From assembly GCA_015069695.1 (NCBI GenBank), contig JADCRZ010000028.1, positions 1 to 64,000 of the forward strand: 64,000 bases of DNA, in the 5' to 3' direction. Position numbers and translations under genes: made by a program. The stretch's first letter is position 1, and each line of letters starts with the position of its first letter. The DNA comes from Williamsia sp. Its GTDB lineage: Bacteria; Bacteroidota; Bacteroidia; Chitinophagales; Chitinophagaceae. Of this stretch, positions 52,296 through 62,124 are shown one piece after another. The notes beneath the pieces were generated by a model. The model was not told where the DNA came from. It saw only the letters and a program-made list of their open reading frames with translations, and did not search any database.

Positions 52296-55253
52296 TTATT
52301 TTACCAACAGGGATGCATGGATGAAGATCTGCACGGGTCTTTGCTGAAGGATGGCTGCCATCTGGGCCGCATCTCCGGTTCCTGCAGCCGGGTCAGCTGT
52401 AACCACCGCCTGTCCTTTGCCCCACTGCAAGCCATCATTTACAGCAGGTTGGGGAGGGATGTGTTTTTCCAGGTCAAGATAATCCACGCCGGCTGGCAGG
52501 TCGGTCCAGGCCAGGTCGTTCCAGGTGGCCATGCCGCCCGGGGGCCGGCTCTGGTCCAGTCCGAAATGCATCTCACCCGGCCGCTCTGCAATCACAAAAT
52601 ACCAGCTGCCTCCGCCCGGCGTGCCGGCCACCGGGATGCCCAGTGCTTCTTCCCGGGTCAATTCAAAACCTGCCATTAGAAAATCCCCCTGCAAACCGGA
52701 AAGAAAGATGGGTGCTTTAACCGGCACAGCCGGGTCGGGTATGCGGATGCCGTTCGCATCCAACCGGGCCTTCTGCGCATATACAACGAGGTTAGGATAC
52801 TTTGTGATCAGTTCGGCCCTGATCACAAATACCAGGGGATTGGGAAAAACACCTGCCGGCGCGTTCTTACCCAGGCTTTCTGAAAGCGGCCAGGTTCGGA
52901 TCGGCTTGATGTCGCTCCTGTCAGTTCCGGAGGGCGCTGCATCACTGGTATCCCAGAACTGCCGGAAATAAGTGGCATTCAGGTCGGCTGGGTAGCCTCT
53001 CCAGACAAACTCAGCGCCCATTTCATGGTTCATGCCCGCCAGGTAAGCTTCTATAAACGGGGCATTGGCCTGCAGCAGTACAAACGACTCCGGTTCGATC
53101 CGGTCCAGGTTGGGAATAAACAACTCCGGTTTGAGCCGGGCCAGCTTCTCGTATGCAGGATCGGTAAAGGCCGGGTTGAAGCTGTTGGGTGATATCACAT
53201 CGCTTTGGGCCACGGCAGGAGGGGCATCTGCGGGGATCACAGCTTTGTACTGCAACTGAAAACTAAATTCCGGTGTAATTTTCTTCAGGATCTTTTCGCT
53301 GAAAGTGCTCAGCTGGAACTGGGGTGGCATGGTAAGGAGTGGCTTGTTCAGCACTTTGTCCTGGAGGTCTTTCACGATCAACGGCAGTTTGGCCCGGTCT
53401 GTCAGAAAATAGCCGAAATTATCTCCATACCAGTTTGCGTTCTGCAGCGCCAGTGCCACGTTGGGCCAGGGCCCGGGCTGGTACAGGAACCGGGTTGCAT
53501 CGACCGCACCCAGCTGGGAAGAGCCAAAATTTTGAAAAGCAAGGTCGGCAAGTGCCGCTAACCCGATCACGAAAAACTGGGTTTGTCCCGACATCACAGC
53601 CCTGGTGAGTGTATTGGCCAGCTTCACCCGTTTCATCACAGGACCGTTTGCGCGCGTGATGCGGCGGTAACCGGGCTGTACAAAGGCAGCATCGGTTTTT
53701 GAAGCCGCCAGCTTGCCTGCGATCGAGATGTTTGGCTGGTCTGATTTAACCAGGGGCTGGATGGAATGGGTAAGCGCCAGGATCTTGTTGGCGCTGTCTC
53801 CCGTCATGTCTGTTCCCTGCACAAAATGTTTCTGGAAAAGGGCTTTGGTTATTTCCTGGGCAAAATTGAGCCGGTGCAGATCCCTATTGAGCCGGCGCCG
53901 GTAATCAGACAATTGCTCCCAGGCCCGGCTCATATACTCTTCCTGGTTTTCTTTTACGGCTGCCGCTCCCAGTCCGGCCGCTACGCGCATGGCAGGATCC
54001 AGGTTGAGCTGGTCGAGCCAGGTATCGGGAAGCTGGCATTTCACTGTTGCCGTGCCATCCCCTTTTACATACCATCTTCCATAAATGGGCGGTACGATCA
54101 GCGGATCGTCCTCATCGTTGCCCGGCAGGGGAATGCGCTCCTGCAGCTCGGCCCTGGGCCTTCGCCTGTAATCAATGCCTAGGTTAAGGAGTTTGGAAAA
54201 CTGATCCACAAATCCCCGTTCCGCCGGTCCGGTTCTCTGGGTGAGGTTGGGCGTGGCAGCACCGATCAGCCGCAGCGCTCCTTCGAAAGGAAGAAGGCCG
54301 GGTTTGTTACCGGGATGGAGCGATCCATTGTAATCAAACAGGTCTCCGTAGTTGATGTCTGATGCGTCCATCCAAAGTTTTCCGGTATCTGTGCCCGACA
54401 GATCGCGGGGAACGATCTTTTTGGCCAGCTGTTCGAAGCCTTCTGAGCCTGTCTGAAAACTCCATTCGTAATAAACCGGAAAGCGGTCCGCTCCTGCAGC
54501 GCTGCCTTCCCAGGAAACCTGGTAGCGGCCAACGGCTTCGATCTCGCTCTTTTTTCCGCCCAATCCTGCCACCCGTCCCTTTTCAAAACTGGGGATCAGA
54601 AAAGCCCAATAGGTGGTAGCTTGTTTGAGTTTGCGCGGACAAAACAACCGGCATACACCCAGGTTGGGATTTGCTTTCAGCGAAGCTGCGAGCCGGAGGT
54701 TGCGGGCGGCGGGGTCGGCCAGTTCGCTTTTCAGCAGGCTGCCATCGTTGATTTGTACATGGGCCGTTGCCCAAAGCTGGGAGGCAGGCGGAAAAACACG
54801 GGAAAGAGGAGCTGCCAGGATCCTGATCACTTTGTTTCCGGGTCCGCCATTTTGCGGCTGCCGCTCAAACTCCTTTTCTTCCAGGACGATCAGGGTAAGC
54901 CAGGGCCGCAGACGCCGGTCGCCTGCAGCTTTGGCCGGACTGTACCGCCACAAAAAATCTTCTTCATAAAATTCGATATAGGGAAAATAATTGGGTTCAA
55001 AATTCTTTGTTCCTGCGCCGGGGTCGGTCTTTACAATGGCGGACGTGCTGATGCCTGTTATATCGCCGGGGCCGAGCAGGGAAAAAGGCTGGTTAACGGT
55101 CGCTCTTTCCGCATCATCGGCGATGATCCTGATGCCGGCCTGGATGGTGGGGCGGGCATCAGGGTGGGGCTGGGCGGTCAGCGGATCGGGGTCGGCAATT
55201 TGTTGCGCGAGGCCGCGGCGCAGCCAGGGAAGGAAAACATATTGATTGGCCAT
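52296..55253 (-). CDS. Large conserved hypothetical protein (985 aa)
   Basis: A 985 aa protein starting MANQYVFLPWLRRGLAQQI, with no signal peptide or membrane helix. Blocks that look conserved are GPGDITGISTSAIV, NFEPNYFPYIEFYEEDFLW, LRPWLTLIVLEEKEF, and near the end NATYFRQFWD and GSWYFVIAERPGEMHFGLD. The pattern of short hydrophobic strands and Trp/Tyr-rich loops suggests a beta-rich scaffold. I recall the same blocks in unassigned proteins of other phyla but not a function. It is third in the cassette, 26 bases after the DUF6603-like gene. Confidence 0.85.
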   Translation of the reverse strand: MANQYVFLPWLRRGLAQQIADPDPLTAQPHPDARPTIQAGIRIIADDAERATVNQPFSLLGPGDITGISTSAIVKTDPGAGTKNFEPNYFPYIEFYEEDFLWRYSPAKAAGDRRLRPWLTLIVLEEKEFERQPQNGGPGNKVIRILAAPLSRVFPPASQLWATAHVQINDGSLLKSELADPAARNLRLAASLKANPNLGVCRLFCPRKLKQATTYWAFLIPSFEKGRVAGLGGKKSEIEAVGRYQVSWEGSAAGADRFPVYYEWSFQTGSEGFEQLAKKIVPRDLSGTDTGKLWMDASDINYGDLFDYNGSLHPGNKPGLLPFEGALRLIGAATPNLTQRTGPAERGFVDQFSKLLNLGIDYRRRPRAELQERIPLPGNDEDDPLIVPPIYGRWYVKGDGTATVKCQLPDTWLDQLNLDPAMRVAAGLGAAAVKENQEEYMSRAWEQLSDYRRRLNRDLHRLNFAQEITKALFQKHFVQGTDMTGDSANKILALTHSIQPLVKSDQPNISIAGKLAASKTDAAFVQPGYRRITRANGPVMKRVKLANTLTRAVMSGQTQFFVIGLAALADLAFQNFGSSQLGAVDATRFLYQPGPWPNVALALQNANWYGDNFGYFLTDRAKLPLIVKDLQDKVLNKPLLTMPPQFQLSTFSEKILKKITPEFSFQLQYKAVIPADAPPAVAQSDVISPNSFNPAFTDPAYEKLARLKPELFIPNLDRIEPESFVLLQANAPFIEAYLAGMNHEMGAEFVWRGYPADLNATYFRQFWDTSDAAPSGTDRSDIKPIRTWPLSESLGKNAPAGVFPNPLVFVIRAELITKYPNLVVYAQKARLDANGIRIPDPAVPVKAPIFLSGLQGDFLMAGFELTREEALGIPVAGTPGGGSWYFVIAERPGEMHFGLDQSRPPGGMATWNDLAWTDLPAGVDYLDLEKHIPPQPAVNDGLQWGKGQAVVTADPAAGTGDAAQMAAILQQRPVQIFIHASLLVK

Positions 55254-55279
55254 ATGGCTGGTTTATAGAGATGAAACAA

Positions 55280-58200
55280 TCAAACAAGATCCTGTTCCTG
55301 CACGACCTGTATCTTGCTGAAAGGCTTGTCTTTTTGAATTTTCCAAAGCTCGTAATAAGCGTTTGTCATGGATTTAAGCGGCGGTACGGCGCTGATCCTG
55401 TTTCCGCTGACGGCATCTGCCAGTACATAAGCAGGCTCCCGTTGAACGGGTTGGCGTGCCATCACTTCCCGGGCTGCCCGGTCCTGCCGGCCCTGCTCAG
55501 AGCGTCCTGCTGAATTGTTGGATGCCCAGCGTTGGAAATGGGTTTCCGGTAGCGCGGGAGCAGGTGTTGTAACAACAGGGGCCAGGGGATCGTAGAAGGC
55601 ATTTTCGTAGGAAAAAGGACTTACCTGCACCGCACCGGTGCTTACAGTTTCCTGGTCGCTGAAAGCACAGCCGGCCTTCATGCGCTCGAATGATTTCCGG
55701 GAAAGCTTCTGCGCATCGTTCAGGTCAAGAAACAGGGCAGGCGCGAAATAGTCCTGCAATTCTGTTACCTGTATCTGCTGCTGGGCGGAGAGGAAGGGCG
55801 CCAGATCAAATTTTCTGTAGCCCTTTGCGCGTTGAGGACCCCGCTTATCGATTCTGATGGCAAGCGGAACCACTTGCTGCATCAGTTCAAGCCGGGCAAA
55901 CGGGTCTGTTAGAATCGGCTGTACGCCTGGTTGTTGCTGGGAAGTGTCCTGGCTGTCTGCCTCCGTATTGCGCAGTACGATGCCGGTTGAGCGGCCTGAT
56001 GGGAGCGTAGTTTGCCAGCTTGCTTTATCCCTGATCGCAGCCTGCAGCAAGGGCAGTATCTCTGTTTCCTGCTTGCCTTCGGTCAGTTTTTCTCCGGTTG
56101 ATTTATCGAAATCTACTTCGTAATCCCATATCCAGATTTCAAAGCTGGCTTTTCCCTTGATGCGCCAGGGATGGGTGCCCGAGAACTGGCCTTTCACGCT
56201 CACACCGGCCAGCCGGCTATCGCCCCAGAATATGCGCAGCTTTCCCTCGAAATCAACCACAAAATAAAACGGATCAAAATGAAACAGGGCATCTACCGAC
56301 AAGCCTGCTTCGAGGCGGAACTTCGACCAGCGCATTTTAAAGTCAATGGCAAAACCGGCCTGCACCGTATTGGAAGTAAAGGCAATATAACAGGAAAGGA
56401 CAAGCGAAGGATTGGCACCATCCAGCAAGGGCACGGTGATGCGTTGCGGCTTTTGCGGCAGGTTCAATCCGCCCGGCACCTGGAAGGCAGGGTGCCAGCC
56501 GCCTACAGCAAATAAGAACACCGGGTCTGCACCCCAGCGGTAGCGCAGGAACAGCTGTCCCTTGATGTCGAAGACCAGGAACTTGGAATCATAGATGGCA
56601 GCGTCTATTGAGAAGATCTTTTTTTCCAGGTCCAGCGCAACGAGGAAGTTTACCTGGAACCGCAGGATCTTTTTGCCGCCCGCCTCTACAGTCAATTTGA
56701 TCACACCCGCCAGGGCCAGCTTAACAGGATCCGGTACTTCTATCAGCAGGCCGGCTTTTATGTCAACGAGCCCGGAAGTTCCCCAGCCGATGCGGGCCAT
56801 GATGGCAAACACATAGCGCCCCTCGGCAGCCGGGAACAGGGCATTCATGGTGCTTACGATGGCTGGTGCGTTGGCCACAGGGTTGTCCGGGAAAAGGATA
56901 GAATTAAACCGGTCATCCTTCACGGCATTCTGCAAGTTCTCCAGGTTCATAGAACGGTGCAGCGCTACCAGTACGCCTACACCTTTTAGCTTGAATCCAA
57001 AGGGCAGGTCGAAAGCAGGTGTAAACTCAACCGTGGCCAGCAACAGGAATGAAAAGCCTTTTTTTCCATCGGGCAACCGCGTGAGGATAACGGCCACGAC
57101 TTTGAGGGTCAGTCCTGACTCTTTTCCGCCGGAACCCAATTTGACCGACAGTTCGCCGGCTCCGTAATACTGGTGGCTTTGCTGGTCTATGGACAGAAAC
57201 CCGCCTCCCTGTATCTGCGCAGCTTTTACAAGAAAGCCGATGCCGGTAGGCGGTTTCAGGCCAATATCCAGGTTTGCCCCGCCCAGGTTGCCCTTTGCAT
57301 TTTTGGGAAAACCAAGGTTCAGCTGAAAGCCAAGCCGGTCAACAGACAGGGCGAACGGACCCAGCGCGAGGGCTATCATGGCTGAGGATTCCAGGGAAAT
57401 GCCCCGTGCGGTTTTTGCTTCATCCAGCAGGGGTTTTACCCCCATGTAAATGGATGGTATGTTCAGCGCGCCAAACAGTTTTTTGTCTACTTTGAACAGC
57501 AGCAGGAGGCCTTCATTGCCATCCAGGCCCTGTAAGGAAAACTTGTTGAGCAAGGCGCTGTATACAATAGAAAAGCTGGCGTTCACTTTTGCTGCTGCAC
57601 TGTCCGGCAGGATCTTTTGCAAAAAGCCATCCCGTCCTTCTCCCGACAACGAAAGACCGAAATTGTTGAATGCAAGCCTGAACTCCGCATCCTTCTTCGG
57701 TTGTTCCCCAACGATCGTATCCTTGAGCTCGATCACAAATGAGATATCGCCGCTATGAACCGTGTTCGTGCCAGCTGTCTCTGCTGGTTGTGCGCCTGCG
57801 AACCTTGCCACGAGGATGGGTCCTTGTACAGCAGTAGAAGCCGTCGGTTCGATGCCGTGGCCCCACAGAAGGTTGCCGGTTACATTTGCCGGAAAAGAAA
57901 GGCTGAACCGGCCATTCCCCGTTCCGGGTTCTGCACCGCCGCCCACCGGATCACCGGGGTTTAATTCCATGCCCAGCAGATACTGGAAACCGAGCGGCTG
58001 TGCACCGGGTGCATGGTCAGGCGGAAAAACAGGCAGGGTTGCAAAGGATAGGAAAGAGTCCCTGAAAGCAGCGCCAAACAGCTCATCTCCGATCCACTCG
58101 TCCTGTTCCGGGTCAAAGTAAGCACCGGGAATAAACTGCATCTGCATCAGGCGGTCGGCAACACCGGCAGCAAGGGGAAACGGATCTTTTGCCGGAGACA

Positions 58201-58927
58201 GCTCATACCCAAAGTTGAAAAGAAATTTTCCGGCCCCTTTGATCCTTTTCTCCAGGATGGTGGAAATGACGGATAATATGAGGAAGATGCCCCTGGTGAT
58301 CCGCTGGTGGTCGTCAGGTTTTTGATCGCCAGCCGGCCGCAGAAAATCAGTGTTGAAATGGCCATCAAAGATGCCGGTGATCTGGTTGGTAAGTGCGATC
58401 AGCGGGTAAAGCACCAGATCAAGTGCCCGTTTGGTTTCATTGTATTCATCTGAAAAAACACCTGTGGCATCTGCCCAGGCAGCCAGGGCGGGCACTTTGT
58501 TCTTAAACAAGTTCAGGGTAAGAAACCGGGAGACAGCGCGCACCGCATTCACGATGGCTGTTTCCCTGTCTTCATCGGGTGTATCGCCCTCTTCGCTTTC
58601 CAGTCCGAACCAGTCGCATGATTCCAGCATTTCGTAAAGGGCTCCAAACACCTTGTACAGCTCTGCCAGCAGGAGGCCCAGTGCAACGATGTTGCTGACC
58701 TTTGGCGCGAGGTTTTGGCCGGACCCCGTTGCCTTTCGAACATCGTCGAGTACCTGGAGGAGTTTGGTGAGCAGGGCATCTGTTTTGGCCTTGTCCTGCG
58801 GCGATGCTTTTTCGCGCGCGCCGACAGATGCCAGGAGCTCAGCCCGGAAGTGTTCATCTTTGGCCAACTCGGCGAGGGGAGACAACCAGTCGTCTATATG
58901 GTTTACAAGGCGGGTGATCCAGTTCAT
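55280..58927 (-). CDS. DUF6603-like large protein (1215 aa)
   Basis: A 1215 aa protein. The first 250 residues are helical (MNWITRLVNHIDDWL at the start). From about residue 600 to 1010 it is made of repeated beta strands with the pattern of DUF6603: FAIMARIGWGTSGLVDIKAG, EVPDPVKLALAG, IDAAIYDSKFLVFDIKGQL, YRWGADPVFLFAVGGWHPAF and YIAFTSNTVQAGFAIDFK. Such proteins are large, soluble-looking and without known function; the alternating strands suggest a barrel- or solenoid-like shape. No signal peptide is seen. It lies 33 bases after the PhoD-like gene. Confidence 0.82.
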   Translation of the reverse strand: MNWITRLVNHIDDWLSPLAELAKDEHFRAELLASVGAREKASPQDKAKTDALLTKLLQVLDDVRKATGSGQNLAPKVSNIVALGLLLAELYKVFGALYEMLESCDWFGLESEEGDTPDEDRETAIVNAVRAVSRFLTLNLFKNKVPALAAWADATGVFSDEYNETKRALDLVLYPLIALTNQITGIFDGHFNTDFLRPAGDQKPDDHQRITRGIFLILSVISTILEKRIKGAGKFLFNFGYELSPAKDPFPLAAGVADRLMQMQFIPGAYFDPEQDEWIGDELFGAAFRDSFLSFATLPVFPPDHAPGAQPLGFQYLLGMELNPGDPVGGGAEPGTGNGRFSLSFPANVTGNLLWGHGIEPTASTAVQGPILVARFAGAQPAETAGTNTVHSGDISFVIELKDTIVGEQPKKDAEFRLAFNNFGLSLSGEGRDGFLQKILPDSAAAKVNASFSIVYSALLNKFSLQGLDGNEGLLLLFKVDKKLFGALNIPSIYMGVKPLLDEAKTARGISLESSAMIALALGPFALSVDRLGFQLNLGFPKNAKGNLGGANLDIGLKPPTGIGFLVKAAQIQGGGFLSIDQQSHQYYGAGELSVKLGSGGKESGLTLKVVAVILTRLPDGKKGFSFLLLATVEFTPAFDLPFGFKLKGVGVLVALHRSMNLENLQNAVKDDRFNSILFPDNPVANAPAIVSTMNALFPAAEGRYVFAIMARIGWGTSGLVDIKAGLLIEVPDPVKLALAGVIKLTVEAGGKKILRFQVNFLVALDLEKKIFSIDAAIYDSKFLVFDIKGQLFLRYRWGADPVFLFAVGGWHPAFQVPGGLNLPQKPQRITVPLLDGANPSLVLSCYIAFTSNTVQAGFAIDFKMRWSKFRLEAGLSVDALFHFDPFYFVVDFEGKLRIFWGDSRLAGVSVKGQFSGTHPWRIKGKASFEIWIWDYEVDFDKSTGEKLTEGKQETEILPLLQAAIRDKASWQTTLPSGRSTGIVLRNTEADSQDTSQQQPGVQPILTDPFARLELMQQVVPLAIRIDKRGPQRAKGYRKFDLAPFLSAQQQIQVTELQDYFAPALFLDLNDAQKLSRKSFERMKAGCAFSDQETVSTGAVQVSPFSYENAFYDPLAPVVTTPAPALPETHFQRWASNNSAGRSEQGRQDRAAREVMARQPVQREPAYVLADAVSGNRISAVPPLKSMTNAYYELWKIQKDKPFSKIQVVQEQDLV

Positions 58928-58960
58928 GGTGCGTTGATTGAGGGGACTTGGGGTGGGTTC

Positions 58961-61831
58961 TCAGGCGCCTTCCAACGGGAAGGCAGGTCTTTCGGCCAGC
59001 AGCTTCTTTTTCAGGCTGGCCCGGTATTGAACAAAGGGCGTAGCCAGGCTTCCCGGGTTTTTGTTGTCGGGCGGCGGCAGGTCCGGGATAAAAAACATGG
59101 AGTGCAGAACAGACAGCTCTTCTTCCTTTTTCTCAAAATGGATCATGGCTACATGGCTGTACCAGTTCACAAAGCGGTTTATATGGGTGCGGCTAAAGAA
59201 AGCATTCCTTGATAAGATGGTTTGCAGTCCGGCTTTGTACGCATTGCCGCTGTACACATGCGGTGGCAGGTCGGCGGCAAGCTGGGGGAAGGCTGCCGGG
59301 AGCGCTGCAAAGCGTGCTGCATCTGTCCGTTCATCAGGCAGCACTTTCATGCTCCAGCGGAAGGCCGGCTCGGGACAGTCTTGCTTGAAAACGATCCGCG
59401 GCAGGATCTGAACAGGTGCTGCAGGGTCAGCTGGTTGAAATTCTTGGAGCGGCCAGTCACGCAGGGAAACAGAAACCGCTTTTTGCGAAAGCGCATAGGC
59501 ATACCTGGTAGGAAACTGGCCTTGCCTTGCGTCTGCAAACTGACCGGGTTCTGTCTGCACCCGCAGCTTGAGGGCTTTGATCTCTTCTTCTTTTTCCCAG
59601 CCAATAGAAGTAAGGCAGGCAAATTCCCTGTTCAACCCGCCTGCAAGCGCCACCTGCGTAAGGGCGGCAGGCAGAAGGCCCAGCATCTGGCCTTCCGGCT
59701 TGATATTCTTGAGCGAGCTGGAAACCAGTTGCACAAACCTGGCCGCTTCAGGGGCTCCTTTCACCCAGTAGTCCATTTCACTGGTAATGCCATAGTGAAC
59801 GTCACCAGCAAGAAAGACAACTTTTTTGAGCGTGGCACAGCGTTTCAGCACGGCTTCAAAACCGGCCTCGTGTATCGACCAGTGCTCAACATCCAGGCTC
59901 TCCGAACCTGTATGGTGCACTTTCCTTCTTCCGATGTCAAATTTTTCCCGGAAGCTGTTTTTGATTTCCAGCACCCTGGATACAGTCGGCTGCCCGATGG
60001 ATTCCATCACTGCCAGTCCCAACACGGGCGCACCTGAAACAACAAAGGCGAGTTCAGTGCCGATAGGCATGGCATTATCAGGTATTTGTTCTATCAGGGC
60101 CTCTTTGCGGAGCAGGTTGGGTGGCGCGTCCTGTCCTGCTGAAAAGTCGCGGCGGGTGCGGGTATCAAGAACAAATACTTTGGCAGCACCGATGCGCAGC
60201 GAGCAATTCCATTTTACGGGCGGCTTATCGGACTCGTCAAAACCAAGGGCTTTGCGGAATGCGGCCGTGATGGGGGCGTATTGGGCAAGGTCCTTGTTCC
60301 TGTTCACCAGCTCTTCATCGCTGAGTGGTTTGAACAGCTGAACATAGGCCGGTATACTTTCGAGGAGCTTGCCGGGGGCATCGTTGCCAGGCGTTTTGTC
60401 GGACCAGGCTTTGGGATCGTTTCCCCAGGCCTGGAAGAGGGCATAGGCCAGCAACCCGTTGCGGATAATGGTTTCGCCGAGCCGGTTGTTTAACACCCGC
60501 TTAGACCACCGTCCGGTGATATACCAGTCGTCGGTAATATCATGGTCGTCGAAGCTCATGATAGAAGGGGTGTTGGCAAGTACCCTGCGCACGGCTTTTA
60601 GTCCGGCCCTGAATTCCAGTACCCTTTCCCTTGATTTGGGGGCATCGGCTGCTGATTGCTGTTCACGGCTTTCCCCGTATCTTTTCAGGGCGTCTACCAG
60701 CACGGGATCTGTAGGGGAGGGGTTCAGGGCCAGTGTGCGTTCTTCCTCACTCATGGTGTCCCAGCCGGCCGGTACTTCTGCTTTTTCTTTCTCCTGTTCT
60801 TCCCCTTTTTTTACCAGGCCAAAAAGATAAGGGCGGGTTTCGCTATTGTCGTTGATCCGGTCTTTAAAAACGGCCTCGGCAGCTGGCAGCTCGATATACC
60901 GGAAAGCGGCTTGCCGGGTGGCGTCATCAAAATATTTCTCGAGCCAGAGCACATCGCACCATTGAAAAAGATAGGCTGCGCAGAATTCTGCAAAAGAATA
61001 CAGGTGGTTTCCTTCTTCCCCCGTAAAGCCGGAGTAAAAATTGGTGGCCCTGCGCCCGGGCGGAAGAGCAGCAGAGATGGCCTGTATCCATACATAGTTC
61101 GCATGCTGGTCGGCCTGTTTGGAAAAATCAAGTTCAGGGTTGAGGGGAAAAGGCAGCTCTTCTACTTTCTGAAGCAAATAGTTGCCGGCATCCGTGTAAT
61201 GCTGGATCATAAAGTCGGTGCAGTCATCGGCATAGATCTGATCGCCCGTATGGAAGAGGTAATGGGGGCGGGAACGCGGATCATGGATCCTGTCAGGTTC
61301 TATAAAATCAGGCTCCATCACGGTGGCGAGGATGGCCAGCGCATCCCGCCCCCTTCCATGAGGTTTGCGGCAGGAGCCATGGGCGATGCGCAGCTTCTCC
61401 AATTGTTCCGGGGCCGCTACAAAAGAAGGCAGTTGACCTGCTTTAAATCCCAGCAGTTCGGGGCTTTGCAGCAGTCCGAGTGAAACCAGGTTTTCTGTTT
61501 CCTGGGCTCCCTCGAAAAAGAGCAGGTTGTAAGAAAAAATGCTTCCCGGGGTGATCGGTCCGTTTGTTTCAACGCTCAGCAAAGCAAGGTGTAAATGTTC
61601 GCCGATACGGAGGGTAGGGGTTTGGGAGGAAGCAAAAAGAACTTGTTTTTCCGGAAAGGCCGCACCCGATGGTGAACAGTAACCCGCATATATTTCCAGC
61701 ACCACATCACGCTGTGCTTTCAGGGCCACCCATACAGAAATCCTATCCGCTTCTACCCGGCGCAGCATGGGGCCGCAAAGGATCAGGGGCAAGTCGGCAA
61801 ACCGGGTGGACAGGGGATGTTGGAGCGGCAT
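58961..61831 (-). CDS. PhoD-like metallophosphoesterase (956 aa)
   Basis: A 956 aa protein, first gene of the cassette. The metallophosphoesterase core is of the PhoD/alkaline phosphatase D type: HGSCRKPHG (151-159), HTGDQIYADD (194-203), FDDHDITDDW (427-436) and AGDVHYG (675-681), with the metal-binding Asp, Asn/Asp and His residues in place. An N-terminal beta domain (residues 15-130, LILCGPMLRRVEADRISVWVAL) matches the PhoD N-domain. In contrast to secreted PhoD, no Tat or Sec signal is present, and a 250-residue C-terminal extension follows the core. It may act on cytosolic phosphodiesters or on the partners; substrate unknown. Confidence 0.88.
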   Translation of the reverse strand: MPLQHPLSTRFADLPLILCGPMLRRVEADRISVWVALKAQRDVVLEIYAGYCSPSGAAFPEKQVLFASSQTPTLRIGEHLHLALLSVETNGPITPGSIFSYNLLFFEGAQETENLVSLGLLQSPELLGFKAGQLPSFVAAPEQLEKLRIAHGSCRKPHGRGRDALAILATVMEPDFIEPDRIHDPRSRPHYLFHTGDQIYADDCTDFMIQHYTDAGNYLLQKVEELPFPLNPELDFSKQADQHANYVWIQAISAALPPGRRATNFYSGFTGEEGNHLYSFAEFCAAYLFQWCDVLWLEKYFDDATRQAAFRYIELPAAEAVFKDRINDNSETRPYLFGLVKKGEEQEKEKAEVPAGWDTMSEEERTLALNPSPTDPVLVDALKRYGESREQQSAADAPKSRERVLEFRAGLKAVRRVLANTPSIMSFDDHDITDDWYITGRWSKRVLNNRLGETIIRNGLLAYALFQAWGNDPKAWSDKTPGNDAPGKLLESIPAYVQLFKPLSDEELVNRNKDLAQYAPITAAFRKALGFDESDKPPVKWNCSLRIGAAKVFVLDTRTRRDFSAGQDAPPNLLRKEALIEQIPDNAMPIGTELAFVVSGAPVLGLAVMESIGQPTVSRVLEIKNSFREKFDIGRRKVHHTGSESLDVEHWSIHEAGFEAVLKRCATLKKVVFLAGDVHYGITSEMDYWVKGAPEAARFVQLVSSSLKNIKPEGQMLGLLPAALTQVALAGGLNREFACLTSIGWEKEEEIKALKLRVQTEPGQFADARQGQFPTRYAYALSQKAVSVSLRDWPLQEFQPADPAAPVQILPRIVFKQDCPEPAFRWSMKVLPDERTDAARFAALPAAFPQLAADLPPHVYSGNAYKAGLQTILSRNAFFSRTHINRFVNWYSHVAMIHFEKKEEELSVLHSMFFIPDLPPPDNKNPGSLATPFVQYRASLKKKLLAERPAFPLEGA

Positions 61832-62071
61832 ATAAGAGGTTTAGGTGTGAGCAAGGAGGAACAGGCTTGCGTGTGATACGCAGAAACAAAATTGATGCTT
61901 CCGCAAGCGGATTGAAATGGGTTTTACCAAACGGCCGGTTTATTTTACCCTACCGGCACGGCGACCCTATCAACGGTGCGGTTTGATGGCACTACGGCAC
62001 CTGGCAGCATGGCAAAAGCGCGATGCCATCCGGGGCGGATCGCATTGTGCCGGAAAGGAAAACCGTAAAAC

Positions 62072-62106
62072 AAAAAAGCGGACAACCCGCAGGCGCCCGC
62101 TTTTTT
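62072..62106 (-). terminator. Intrinsic terminator of the yellow/MRJP-like gene
   Basis: AAAAAAGCGG (62072-62081) pairs with CCGCTTTTTT (62097-62106), with a GC-rich 15-base loop that can pair internally. On the minus strand it ends in a T run about 20 bases after the stop codon at 62125. It isolates that gene from the PhoD-like gene further on and may act in both directions. Confidence 0.78.
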
Positions 62107-62124
62107 TTAACATGAGAAAACCAG

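Noticed and set aside
45041-61831. Contractile injection system, phage tail or Tc-toxin locus
   Set aside because: No sheath, tube, baseplate, AAA ATPase, Rhs/YD repeat or TcB/TcC-like signature was seen. Large size and operon layout alone are not enough.
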